From Lichenostomus cassidix (lineage: Eukaryota; Chordata; Aves; Passeriformes; Meliphagidae), in the NCBI GenBank assembly GCA_008360975.2, contig CM039211.1, positions 45,593,031-45,657,030 of the forward strand: a DNA stretch of 64,000 nucleotides, in the 5' to 3' direction. The position numbers and the translations under genes are program-made. Positions 47,560 to 60,000 of this stretch are shown here, piece after piece. Positions within the stretch are counted from its first letter, which is position 1. Every line of letters starts with the position of its first letter. The notes under the pieces are model-generated. The model was not told the origin of the DNA, ran no database searches, and was given only the letters and a program-made list of their open reading frames with translations.

Positions 47560-48300
47560 TGTTGTTATTCACTTCACACTTTTAGCTGCTCTGAAGTCAT
47601 CTTCTTCAAAAGAAAGGGACAGAAAGATCATTATTCTTCCAGAGAGAAAATAAAAGTAGAGTATAGACAAAGTAACCTATAAAAATTGCTTCAAGGTTTA
47701 AAAAGCAAACAGTAGCCAGCACTGAGAGATCAGGAAATAACACTAACGACTTTGCCTGGACTCTAGGCAACATACCTTACAAGTACAGGTGTCATGAATG
47801 TATTTCATTCCAACACAAAAAGGAAAAACTGAAAAATATCCAGGTTTAGGAACAATATTTCTAGAAAACCTGCTCTACCCAATGAAGTAATCATTTGCCT
47901 TCTCTAACAAGAGCAAGACTGTCTTTTCTTCTTCATTTTTGAGCAGAGATTCACATTTGCAGCACCATCTCTTTCTGGGGAATGTAGTAGACTGCAGGAT
48001 CATGTATTCACAGAAATCCTAAGCCAGCTCTTTTCTTATGAATGCAGGCAAGGCAGAGATAGCAACTGGCACTTCTTACCCCCCAAAACACTGGCATTTT
48101 TTCCATTCTTAGACAGCCAGCCTTGACACTGGTGTTAGTTCTTTCTGACTTCTAAAGAGTATATTCTTCGCTTTTGAGTTCTACATTGATCTTTTCCTAC
48201 TGGTGCTATTTCTCCACTGTCCTCTTTCTCTTACACAAGGTTCAGCAGCTGTTCCCTTGCTGCAGACTCTCTGCAAAGATCCTCAGGGATAATGCACATG
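47560..48300 (-). pseudogene. Possible upstream part of the decayed coding-like locus
   Basis: Beyond the LTR/CR1 pair the minus strand again shows protein-like stretches. One runs from about 48130 to 47945 with a single TGA and includes HDPAVYYIPQKEMVLQM; another, in a shifted frame at about 47950-47880, includes CESLLKNEEEKTVLLLLEKA. A possible exon at about 47830-47778 ends at AAG|GTATGT. The base composition is less AT-rich than the neighbouring DNA. The evidence is weaker than for 45185-46487, and I infer that the two belong together only from strand, proximity and style. Confidence 0.22.
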
Positions 48301-51117
48301 AGCAACTAGCTGGAAGTGGATATTCTGGGCAGTTCTCCTGGCAGTCAGACCTCTGTAGCTTCTGTACTGCTTGAGTGGTATCACAGAATAAGAATGCATC
48401 TCTGCAGAATAAGATGTATTGAAAATAAAGAAGAAAGGCAGCAGACAGACATAGCAAGTTTTATGGTCAGAGTAGATACAAATTGCAGTTTCAGGTGGAA
48501 CTTGAATCATACTTGCAAATGTGAAGAGTAGAGGCAGGCCTTGCTCTGTCTTCATCATTTTTAAATGAGTGAAGTGGTTCAGTAAGATTCTGGTTAACAC
48601 CTTGTGGTAAATAGTTCTAGAAGAAATCAATGTTTACATTTAAAAATACAAGAGTTAATTCCATCACTATACAAAACAGCAAACCAAACTGATCACATAT
48701 TTAACCTAAAATACCAGGGTTAATTTTCTTCTGATCCTGTACTTTTCATATACCACCCAGCTCTGCTTTGTGGGCCAACCACACTGGCTGCTACTGGTGG
48801 ACCACACATAGATATTGTTAGCCTAGGTGACCTCCACAGATGTGTTCCACCCTGAATTAGTCAATGGCTTTATAACTACAGCAGAAACAACCAGATGTCC
48901 TTCCTACACTCATCCTCAGTTATGCAGTGCCTATGACTATAGTCAAATTGTCAATTGTGCTCTAGCTATAAATCTCTTTTACCCTTAATTTAGATATCCT
49001 TCTTAAGGTCAGGAATTATGACTCAGTGGAAATGAGTGACCAAGTCACTTGCACAAAAGTCATTAATCCAATTTTTGCAGCAAGTAAAGAAGCAGGTTGT
49101 AACCACATTTAAAGCTGGCAAAAATTGTGCCATAGAGACATACAAAAAATGCACATGGACGCACAGGCACAGGCTCCCACACGGATAGACAAAAGCTGTG
49201 GGCTTGTGTTCAGCAAGGAGTGCATCTAAAATGGTGTGTTCTGTTCTGTGTGTAATGTCTCCTGAAAAGGCCCTTCAGGCAAACTTCACTGGAATGTCAG
49301 AACATTGGAGAAACTTAACATGAGAAGCAGTTATAACACAAAAAGTGAAGCTGGTCCAGATCAGTCTTTTGGGTTGCATTTTACACGTGTTTTGAGCAGC
49401 CAAGAATACAATTACCTAGCAGCAGTATATTTCATTAAAAAAAAAAAGGTAGCGCAAAACCTACCTATGTATTAAAATATATATTTGCAAATGTGTGAGA
49501 GAGGTAAAGACATTTGCACAATAAGAAAAGAACCTTAAAACAACAGCAAAGCTAGTATTTAAACTGAAATTGTGGACATGCAAGGTTTTGACATCCAAAT
49601 GTTTATATTCATGATACTTATTTTTTAAGCAGTCACAAGAACCAAATTCTCTCACCCTTTCAGGCAAAAAGATGCTATAGAAACGTATGATTTTCTCTAA
49701 TCTTTCTTCTGTTTAAAAATCTTTAGCTTTCCTCTGAAAGAAACAACAGTTACTATTACTGAATAGAGCCCTGTGATTTCTCCTTTTTCATAATTAAATT
49801 TAAGAAGAGATTTAAGACCTTCCTTTTATAATATCAGTGGTGAATTTGTTAATTTGGTTTATAAAGCTTTATCATTCTGTAGTTTGGATAGCTAGATTTT
49901 ACATAACATATTTGATGTAAGTAATAAATGATGCAATTAATTATAAGAATGTGTTGTGCATTCAACCTCAATGTTACTGTATTTCAAAGTAAACCATTAA
50001 AATTGTGAGCATGGATAGTTAACAGAAATAAAATCATTTTGAAAAATCCTGGTTTTACCTAGGTTGCTTTTATGTAAAAAAGAGTTTTCCATCTTGCAGG
50101 AATATAAAGAATAGCTGATCCTTCAGTGAAGTCAGCAAAATTTCCAACAAGTCTGTTATACTTTTCATAATAACCTTTGGATACAATGATTGAAGATTAC
50201 TTTTCTGATAAAATGATGACTTTATAAAATACACAGATAACAAGCATGCTTTAATTTAAATTAATAAATAACGGATAATATAAACACCATCTGGCTGTCT
50301 GGAAATGCAATTGCTAGGTAGAGGAAGATTTTTATTTTCAAGTACAGCTGCACATAAAATCAATTCCTTCTTCTGACACTTTCTTTTGACAAGAAGAGGA
50401 AGTTTTTAAAATATATTATGCAATTTTTTTAATGTAACATATAGGGGTTTTCTGCTGTGATTGTAGATATAGATAATTTATGACATTTTGTAAAACTTTA
50501 AAGAGACTATAGATTATTGATAACTAACATAAAAAACCCCAACCTTTATCATATCGACATATCTGTGAAACTAAACGTTTAATTAAAATTTAAATAAGAA
50601 TTGCTAAAATCTAATTTGCACTACTTGAAATTAAAACACAGTTAACAAAACTAAAACAAATCTAAAAATTAAATACAATTTTTGAAAAAATTGTGTCAGT
50701 TCAATCATCGGAAATGTTAATGTCTCTCTAGTCTAAGGTCATTGTTTGTAAGATCCTAAGGGTTTTTAATTATTACATTATTTTTATAATCTTCTGATAG
50801 TTACAATCCTTTTGTGCAGAAAAAAATCCTTTTAATTAAGTTTATTTTTTCTAGACTGAGTGCAAGGAACTAAATGACTGAATCCTTTATGACATTATTA
50901 TCACTCTTTTTTTGGGAACTTTGTTTTCAGTCCCCTTTTGGATAATTTTTTCACCTCTATTGCTTGGTCTTTTAAGAGCCTGTCTGATCCAATACTAATG
51001 CAAATTACATTGTCATGTTTTGTGACTTTTCTGCACTTATCACTCAGCTATAGCCTAGATTCACAGATATTTATTTTTATTTTATTTTTTTCTTTTTAAT
51101 CACTAATGGATTTGCAG
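48301..51117. other. AT-rich single-copy DNA
   Basis: Minus-strand frames at 48242-48457 and 48283-48630 (71 and 115 codons) overlap in different frames and have no recognised domain. No mobile element recognised. The last kilobase is very AT-rich. Confidence 0.45.
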
Positions 51118-51208
51118 CTAACCTATGGCTTCAGCCATGGAAAGTTGCCTTCGGTATCATTGATGTATGCATTGTGCTGATAAGTACCATGGTTCATTTT
51201 CCTCTTGG
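51118..51208 (+). other. Exon-like segment, 91 bp, hydrophobic frame
   Basis: Preceded by a long T-rich tract and the acceptor TTTGCAG (AG at 51116-51117), and followed by the donor GTAAGC (51209-51214). In one frame (first full codon at 51120, both terminal codons split) it is open and reads NLWLQPWKVAFG then IIDVCIVLISTMVHFPL, a plausible membrane-spanning helix. Two other frames are closed. It is less AT-rich than its surroundings. I do not recognise the protein. It may instead be a conserved non-coding element or chance; no neighbouring exon of fitting phase was identified. Confidence 0.25.
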
Positions 51209-52162
51209 GTAAGCACAGTTAAAAAAAGGCGGGGGGAAAAGAAAGAGAGAAACTCTCAGACTAATAATTACCTTAGCCTGAGACAAGGATGGCAAAACAC
51301 ACTAGATTGCTTTCTAACATTCAGTTATGTGTAATGAAATATGGCTGCTTCAGGACAAAAAATGTGATAGCCTCTGTCATTTTAGTGCTATTTCACTGAA
51401 TCCTCAAAACTGAATTTCATTCAGCATTATCAGTGTGATAATGTTTTAATTAAAGGGCAAATCTTGGCCTAATTATGAATTCTTTCCTGACATCAAAAGG
51501 ACTGTCCCCTGTATTCTCAGTGTCATCATTTTATATTACATTTTAATTTGTTAGTTCATCAGTGTGAACTGAGTGTCCTAATATGTAAAGAATCATTTGT
51601 CATGATTCAGTGATCTAACAAGTCTTGTTGAAAGGTGAACTGATTAGTAAAAATAAAGAAGATTTCAACCTTATGGAACATATTATGAAATAAATTTTGT
51701 ACGCAAGAGTACTTGTATGACATAGCACAGGAACGACTGCTCTTCAGATATATATTTTTCTCTATCACCTGAGATTTTATCTGTTTCATGATCTGAAAGG
51801 GAAATAAATATACCTAAATATTTAATTCCATTCTAGAGAGACTTTAATTTAGCTACTGTGGTTGGTACTGTACAGCATGTAAATATTTTCTGATTTTATT
51901 ACAAATGGATTATGAAGATCTAAGATAGACCTGTCCAGATAAGTGAATAAACTCAAAAATCATGTAAATCTCAAACTTCTTCAAGAAATGTCTGGTTGCA
52001 TATTTACAAGTTTAAACAGTTTGTTTGTAGTATCCTATAATTCCTTTAGAGATCAAAAGTAAAACAGATAAGTAAATCCACCAAACTGGAGAAAAACACT
52101 GATATGTGTTTGATTAAAGCTAAGAGATTTCAATGTATTTACAGTAAACATAATTTAATTTT
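51209..52162. other. AT-rich single-copy DNA
   Basis: No gene or repeat recognised. The stretch 51390-51620 is free of simple sequence and could be conserved, but this cannot be tested here. Confidence 0.45.
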
Positions 52163-52290
52163 AACAATGTCGTGGGTTTGAGACAGGACTTTTGCCAGGA
52201 GACAGGGCAAACAGGCTTCAAGCTTAAAGTTGCAAAAGGTGATTTAATTACCTAACAGAATTGGGGGATAAATGCAAGGCAAAAAAACAC

Positions 52291-52298
52291 TTTTTATA
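52291..52298 (-). promoter_or_regulatory. TATA box of the minus-strand LTR
   Basis: Complement reads TATAAAAA. The ATTAAA signal at 52243-52248 follows about 50 bp downstream on the minus strand, delimiting a short R region. Confidence 0.6.
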
Positions 52299-52380
52299 CA
52301 TCATTTTGTTCACTCCCCCCTCCCTCTTACGAACCTATAGTATTCACCCCCTTTCCTCCTTTACAATCTACAAGCCAGGT

Positions 52381-52393
52381 GGGGGGGGGGGGG
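52381..52393 (+). repeat. G13 homopolymer
   Basis: Thirteen uninterrupted G within the LTR, likely length-variable. Confidence 0.9.
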
Positions 52394-53461
52394 CAGGGTG
52401 TGGGGTCTCTTTTCAATTCACAGAGCAGATTCTCAAATTCATTTATCACTAGAATTCTTCCACTACAAATACTCTTTATCTCTACTTGTTTCTCTCTCTC
52501 TCCCCAGTTTTCTGCTCGCACCCCCACCCTCTGAAGAAGCAGTCTCTGCACTCACCCCCTCCCTCTTTCCTCTTTCTAAACCAGCAACACAGACAGGGGG
52601 CAGGTTGAGGGGTCCTCTGGTCAGTCCAATCAGGAAAAGAGGTTCTCTACTTAGCCAGGGGTCTTTCCCACGAGAGACAGTCCTCTGAGAATTTCTTTGG
52701 CGTGGGTCTAATCTCACGAGCAACATCCCGCCCGAAATTCTGCTGTAACATGAGTCTTTTTGTTCATAGGGTGCTGTGCAGACTCTCCTGAGCTGAGGCC
52801 AGACTGCTTCCACCCCAGGAGCAAGGCCTTTCTCTCTCTTCCGAGGCCTTTGCAGTTTTAACTCTTAAATGAGACTTCCACTGGTTCACAGTCTTTTCCA
52901 GGCATTCACCTGCCCTTCTGGTGTGGGCTGTGGGCAGAATTTCTGCACTCCTGTGGACTCCATGGGCTGCAGGGGGACCTCCTGCCCCCCATGGCCTTCA
53001 CTGTGGCTCGCAGAGGGTTTTCAGCTCTAACACTGGAGCACCTCTTCCCCCACCTTCTTCACTGACCTTGGCAATCTCCATGCTGTTCTCCCTCTACATA
53101 TTTTCACCTCCACCTCCTCCTCCTCCAACTACAAAGAAGTGAAAGAAGTGCGCGCCTGGTTTGTTTTGAATTTTTCTTAAATATGTTTTCACAGAGGCAT
53201 AACCAGCACCTCCAATTGGCTCAAACTTGGCCAGCAGCATGTCCATCACCTTCAGAGCCATCAGAGATTGGCTCTGCTGGACTTGATGCAAAAACTTCTA
53301 GAACTTTCACTCAGGACACACAGGAGCCATCTTTGTGCTACACCCCACCTCTCAGACACCTCCCTAGGCCTACTAGAACGGCTTCTGAGAGGTCTAAATT
53401 TCTCCTAGATGTTAAAAACACTTCACTGATGTTTTGGGCCAATCAAAACCACCACAAACGA

Positions 53462-56458
53462 AAAAAAGCTAATCTTTTCTTATCTTGCTAAAATATTAAT
53501 GTAGGTCTCTCTAACAATCTACCTGTTTTTGAGTGTTTGCTGTATAAAACATCTGCTATATCATGTCATCTGTTGACATCACAAACATCTCACAGGTTGT
53601 TTAATGGCTTCATTCATATGCAGATGTCTTTAAAAGTGTATACATCTGAGCATTTCAGAAATAGCAGTATTTCAGAAATATTATTTCCTCAAGCAACTAG
53701 ATCTTGGAATCAATATCTCTAATAATCTCTAATCAATATCTCAATATTTGTCTTTCATTTTTATTTGCATTATTCACAAATACAAAGTTGTCATTGCTTT
53801 AAGATTTACAACTAAAGTGGGTTACAGCAAAAATGTATTTTACAAACACAATGTTCTCATTGATATTAGAGCTTGTGCAAGGCTTTTAAGGCGAATCTTC
53901 TTCTTCTACTGACTAGGCTTTGGTTCACTTAGTGTCGTAGGTCTACAAATGAGATGCCTTCTGGATGAAACTGAAGTGAAAGATGTGTTTCAGAAGTGCA
54001 CCCAATATAACACAGCTGTTAGTGCGTTATATCAGTATCAGTGCTGAGTGACAGGCAGGAGCTAAATTCAGCTGAAAGCCTTGAACCATGTAAGGTTTGG
54101 ATGCTGAATCTTAGCACAGACTGGAGACTACCTCAGTGTTTTAGCACAAGGCTCTTAATAGGCATGTGTTGTACCACTTTTCAGAAACAGAATTTGGAGT
54201 TTGAATGCTGAAATCTGACTCTGGAATATATGAATTCTTGTTTTAGGTGCTCTGCATGTTTCTGTGTAGACCTAAGCAGCGAAATTCACAAATACCACAC
54301 TAAGAAATTGCCTGCAACTAGTCTATAAGTAATGATAAGGACAAATGTATTTTTAGACCTAGATTTTCTCTAATATTTTAATGTTTTTCCAACTGATGTA
54401 AATCAATATCTTCAGTTCTTTGCTTTGAGGTCTCTCCCAAAATCTCCTGAGACGTTTCACTTAGTTAGGGTAATTTCATTATACTAACAGCTAGCAATGA
54501 CAATTGCACTTCCATCCCACTCCAGCTGTATCTAGGTAGAGAATATTCATTCCTAGTACAGTGAAGCTGTTCCAATTCGCTATGTCATCTGATGAAACTC
54601 ATAAGTATGTCTATTTTGTTTTCAGTGGGAGAGAAAAAAATGTTGACTACTGTGGACTGAGGTTCTGTTCAGTCTTCCCTACACAAACTGCTCAATTTTG
54701 CATGGAATTAAACAACAACAACTACAACAGCAACAAACACAGTTGTCTTTTTGGGTCTTGCAAGCTGCGTTCTGCATAAGTCATAAACTCAAAGTCAGTG
54801 CGCTGGCTCAGAAACACAATGACTCTCAAAGAGTAATTTTACAAAATGATATAACATGAAAATCAAGCATTGCATAGAAGATTATCTTCTCCTTGCAACA
54901 AGAGGCTATTATGCTGTGTGTGGGAGGGAGCACATTTTGGAAGCCTTTTTGTCCCTTTGTCATTTACTAATATTATCACTTATATGTTTGTTGAGACAAG
55001 CTTTTTGGTCAGTTATTTACTGTATGTTCTTTCAATTAAAAAGGTTTCTCAATTTTTTTTTTTATAACGTTATTATAAAGAATTTACTTTTTTCATTTCT
55101 TTAAGGGGTTCCTCTCTCTGCTTCGTATGTACTGTGTCAAACAAGACAAACTTCCTATCCCACTGACATTAGCAATGTCTCAAGAATCAGGTTGAGGAAA
55201 TCATCCCTTCAAAATCATCATGCTTCAATCTACAGTTCTGCAGGAAGGAAAGCATTTGCAGCCTAGATATGGGGAAGAAAATTCCATTTCCTTTACAGGA
55301 CTGAGACTGTGGCCTCTGAGACACTTTCTCAGAAGGAAATAATGCTAAAACTAGAAGCAGAAAAAATAACCATGTAGCAGGAAAAGCTTTTTAATGTTCT
55401 GTACATTGCCAGGAGAGTTACAAATAATGTCCAAAACTAGTTTGTGAGATAATTCCTGTCAAGTTACTCAGGGAAAACGGTAAATGTAAATAAGCTGAAA
55501 AATGTAATTACAAAAAAAGGGTCATGCTTTTGGTGATGAAGGCATTACATAGTTAAGCAGCTGTTTTATTAACTTTGAGAGACTGGAGAAAGACATGAAA
55601 TCTAACTGGTAGGGACTGGAAAGGAGGGGCAGAGGAGAGAAGGATGAAAGTGATGTTTTCAGTGACTGGGACTTTTTTGAGAGAACAAAGTCATGTTAAC
55701 ACAAGGACATGCCTAGCAGGAATGTTTGAATTAGCTGGAGTATCTCTGTGCATGGCATATCTTCTACATATACAGATTATAGTAAAACTAAAATGAAGAT
55801 GGGAGTGTTTACACATTGCTTTCTTTGGTTGGTTGATTGGGTTTGGTTTGCTTGGCTTGGTTCGGATTTTTTTTGTAACTTTTAGTACTAGTTGACAAAC
55901 TTCCTTAGGTAGGATTTAATATTTATTTGGGACATCTTTCATGAAAATCTAAAAGTGAGATAGACAAGCTGAGATGATAACAGATGGGGATATTGATGCT
56001 AGCTCTACAATAAAAGTTAGCATGTTGTACAGCTCTTAGAGATATTATCTGAAATCCAGACTTAAAAAGAGAGGTGTTTAAAAGCTCTGAAGTAATGAGT
56101 GATGCTGGGAAGGTGACTGAGTCACTGTAGCAGAAGTTAGAAATGAGTTTACCATGGTGAAAGTCAGAGGACAAATCACAAAGCTTGAGTTTGTTATTGG
56201 ATGAACAGTGCTGTCTGGGCATGCTGCGCGTATTTTTGTTGAGATTACACAGCAGGTTTACATAAGAAAAAACATAAAATAAATGTAATAGAGAAAAAAA
56301 TTACAAAGCAGATGAATGAATATTAGTAAGATATCTATAGAAATATTCCTCCTAGAGTATTCTATGTTACATGTTTGGCATAGAAAACATTTTATGTAAA
56401 ATAAAGCAGAAATCAAAGACTGGTATTATCTTTCCATCCCTCTAATAGTATAGTGGTG
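53462..56458. other. AT-rich single-copy DNA
   Basis: Contains a G/T-rich tract at about 55825-55875 (GGTTGGTTGATTGGGTTTGG). Frames of 60-99 codons have no recognised domain. No mobile element recognised. Confidence 0.45.
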
Positions 56459-56463
56459 TGACA

Positions 56464-57028
56464 TGTTGATGTCAGTGTTGAAGGATGTTAATATGGTACA
56501 ATTGCTGCCACATTGGGGCTGGTTTTGAATTGTGCTGAACACAGGGTTGATAATATAGAGATGCTTTTGTTATTGCTGACCAGGGCTTACACAGAGCCAA
56601 GGCTTTTTCTGCTTTTGGTACTGCCAGTCTGGAGAGGGGACTGGAGGTGCTTGGGAGGCTGGGAGGAGGCACAGCAAGGACAGGTGACCCCAACTGACCA
56701 AAGGGATATTCCAGACCTTGTGACATCATGCTCAGTGTATAAACTGAGGGGAAGAAGGAGGGAGGGGACATGTTTGGAATTATGATATTTGTCTTTCCAT
56801 GTAACCACTACACATGACAGGACCCTGTTCCCTGGAGATGGCTGAACACATGCCTGCCCATGGGAAGCAGTGAATTAATTCCTTCTTTTGCTTTGCTTGT
56901 ATGCATGGCTTTTCCCTTCCCTAGTAAACTACCTTTTACCTTTACAATTCTCTCCATGATACAATTGGTAGGAGAGTGAGCAAGTGGCTTTGTGAGGCAT
57001 AGCTGCTGATTGGGGTTAAAAGACAACA
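56464..57028 (+). mobile_element. 5' LTR of an endogenous retrovirus remnant
   Basis: Begins TGTTGATGTC and runs through the landmarks of this group: GGGGCTGGTTTTGAATTGTG, TTATTGCTGACCAGGGCTTA, GACCAAAGGGATATTCCAGA, a CRE-like GTGACATCA followed by GTATAAAC (TATA box near 56737), GAGATGGCTGAACACATGCC and the U5 end TTGGGGTTAAAAGACAACA. Unlike the related LTRs it is followed by a primer-binding site (57038-57055), so it is the 5' LTR of a provirus that has lost its coding region. The minus-strand frames across it are incidental. Confidence 0.88.
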
Positions 57029-57037
57029 ATCCTTTTT

Positions 57038-57055
57038 TGGCACCCAAAGTGAGGC
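57038..57055 (+). other. Retroviral primer-binding site, tRNA-Lys type
   Basis: TGGCACCCAAAGTGAGGC matches 15 of 18 bases of the sequence complementary to the 3' end of tRNA-Lys (the Lys1,2 class, TGGCGCCCAACGTGGGGC). It lies 9 bp beyond the LTR end, after ATCCTTTTT, a spacing I associate with this avian ERV group. Two of the three differences could come from G-to-A changes. Confidence 0.75.
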
Positions 57056-57095
57056 TCAAACGGTTTGAGATCATGACAAATCTGATTGGGATGCA
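57056..57095 (+). mobile_element. Remnant of retroviral leader
   Basis: TCAAACGGTTTGAGATCATG continues the leader beyond the primer-binding site. The retroviral similarity is lost soon after, and no gag-like frame follows, so the provirus is truncated here or shortly beyond. Confidence 0.5.
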
Positions 57096-60000
57096 CTAGA
57101 TTGAATGGATGTCTTTTAGTGCTGTTTAGCTAATTAAGACATTAATATAACTACTATTTTTTTCAGTAACTGAGTCCTCCAGTGATTTTGAAAGAATAGT
57201 GTTAAGATGCGCTTCTGCAAAGTATGATTTATTGTGTATATTATGAAGAGTTATTGCATTTATCATTATTAGTATAATGATTAAGAATAACTCTGTATCA
57301 TATGTATAAGGGCAGAACTGGAGTCAAGTATAGCATGAGCATGCAGATTCACAATTGCTTGAATTTTCTGCTTCCTTATGGTTAAAGAACCCTTTAAGAA
57401 AAGTACATAACCTCAGTGATTTGGGCCCAAATTGTGTGCTCCACTGGGCTTACTGACCTCTGTACCATCACATTTGAGGAACATGCATCCAAATTTATGC
57501 TGAAATAGCAAAACATAACTAAATTACTAGAAATTTCTGGAAATAGAGCTGTTGAATAAAAATATCAAGTGCCTGGAAAACATGGAAAAATTTTTCAGTC
57601 TTGCTGAGGCAGAAGACAAGAAATCAAAGGACTCATTGGAGTTAAAGTCAAGACTCTCAGACAACAAAGATACTGAATGCAACTTATGTTGCTTGTTTAT
57701 TTTATACTGCCAGTCACACAAATTTTGTATAAACAGATCTCATGGATATGTTTTTATGCCTATAAGCTTAAGCCAGGATATTGCTGAAACTTCCCATCAG
57801 TTTCATCTTTTAGAACAGGTAGTATTTTATCCAGCTTTCCTATTCTGTTATAAAACTGAAGTGCCTTGATTGAATGTTAAGTATTTGTATTATGTAGTAG
57901 ATAGCTAAGCAGGAAGAGAGTGTGCTTCTTTTGTGCTTCCAGACACCTATTATTATTTAAAAATTATCATTTAGTGGTATGCTACATGAAGAGACACATG
58001 AAGAGAATTTTGGAGATTAATATACTGTAACTGTTAGTGATTCATTTCAGTCCTAATTCTATATACAGCTACACAGTGTTTAGGAAATAAAATTCTGTTC
58101 TGTCTTATAGAAGTTAAGAAGTTATAGAAGAAAAGTCATACAGATCTAAAATTAACTGTGATGTAATGAGGATATCTGGATGCTATCCCCAGCATTTTGA
58201 ATATATTTTCATCTTTTTTTATCTCTATTGAGAGTTATTTATGTGTTTATATACCCATGTCTTGGAGAATGCTTTTCTATTTATTTCCATTATGTAGGTG
58301 TTTATAAGCTATACATTTTATCGGTTGGTAACACTTACTTCTTCCCTTGCAAAAAAACCTTGGTACAAAAATAACTCTTTTGTTAACTCTTCCTATTCTG
58401 AACCCACTTGCTTTTCCAATGAGTCTCTTTACCTATAACTTAATTCCTGTTGCAAGGAATTTGGTATTCCCTAGCTAGCTGGCCTTTGCAAAGAATATTC
58501 TTGAAGGAAATCAACAAAATTAACTACCAGACATTTCTTAGCTTGAAATTCCCAATAAACCAATATAAAGAAAATATTCATAATTTAAAGATTAAATACT
58601 TCAAGTCTTCTGACAGTAATTGAGTTTATTTTCAAGAAAGGTTTAATTTTCATAGATTTTTTTCTTTCCATTTTATCATTGTTTGTCTCAAACAGTAAAG
58701 ATTTCATACTATTGACTGACACTTTAGAGTTGGCACAACAGTCAGAGCCAGATTGAAAGCCTCCAGTTGCAACTTCATTAAGAAATACCATTCCATAATT
58801 AAAGTTAATTTTTACAAAGTGGCTTTCTATCCATAGAAGTAATATATTCACACATACATCATCAGAAGCACAATAGCGGATACTCTGTCTCCCATCTGTC
58901 CTAGTCCATAAAGGGTCAGGTGATCTTGGTTAAAATGCCTCCATAATAATCTCAGAACAGTTGTTGATGTCATTAGCATCTGTCTAGGCATTGCATTGCC
59001 TCTTTAATTCTGAACTCTGAAATAAGACTTGCAGGCTGAATTTTCAAAGGAATTAGTATGCTTGGAAAAGGCCCTGAACAGCGAACCTATAGGTGCTTTT
59101 AGAAATCATATTGATGAGATTTAGGTGACTAAGTGTTTTTGCAAATCTACACCTATCTTCAACATACAGAAATGCCTTTCAAAAGTCTCAGGGCTTAGGC
59201 ACCTCAAATAACATAATCAACAAAACATAGAAAACAAACCCAGAAAAATTGCTTGAGTACAGCAATATACTGTTGAGAAGAGTTTTTTCCTTTTTCATTT
59301 GAAATACATTGTGGACGTACAGTGAGAAAGCAGCAAGCCTTGCAGTTCAGAGGACAAAAAGTGTGCTATTAAAAGAAAATATTTTTCTTACCACAAAACA
59401 CTGATCACCCAAAATATTGACAGTTCTTTGAAGAACAAAGTACTATGCCCTTCTTTTTTTCTGATTTCAGACAACATGAAAGGAACCAGAGTATGAAGTA
59501 GCTCATTCACAGTCTAATGCTTTATCAGGTGAACTCAGTATTAAGATTCTTTTCTATTGAGATACTAAGAAGGTGGACATCCCAACATAGTCTTCATTCA
59601 CAGTTTATCATTGCAACATATAAACTTTAATGACCTTGTTTTCAATTGATACTAATGTAAATAAGAAGGAATTAATTCATTGTGGCCAAATATCACTGTC
59701 CGAGAAACCTATTTGTGTTTTTAACTGATCAATAAAAGCTCAAAACATTTTTTTCATGTCTGTTTAGGTTCAGTGTATAGCTTTTTTTTTTTCTTTCTTT
59801 TCAGTTCCTGTCAGTCTTCTTGACATTAACTCTTTATTTTTGGTCTTCTTGTAAACATTAGGCCTTCAAGTAAGACATAAATCAGCTTCAGGTCTAGGGA
59901 AACTGACACGTGTGGGATAGGAGGTTGAACTCTTACTGGAAGCCATTGACAAAGGAAGGACTGTTGCCCAATACCTCTGGTTTTAAGTGACAGTGGAACA

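Larger units (their letters stand above)
52168..53456 (-). mobile_element. Solo LTR, 1.29 kb, antisense
   Basis: Plus-strand ends TGTCGTGG and CCACCACA form a 7/8 terminal inverted repeat with TG...CA. They are flanked by AACAA (52163-52167) and AACGA (53457-53461), a 5-bp duplication with one change. Read on the minus strand there is TATAAAAA (complement of 52291-52298) and ATTAAA (complement of 52243-52248) about 50 bp apart, then a short U5. A G13 run lies at 52381-52393. The part at 52870-53250 is related in antisense to 470-800 of the LTR at 333-1409. Open frames up to 116 codons inside it are incidental. Confidence 0.88.
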
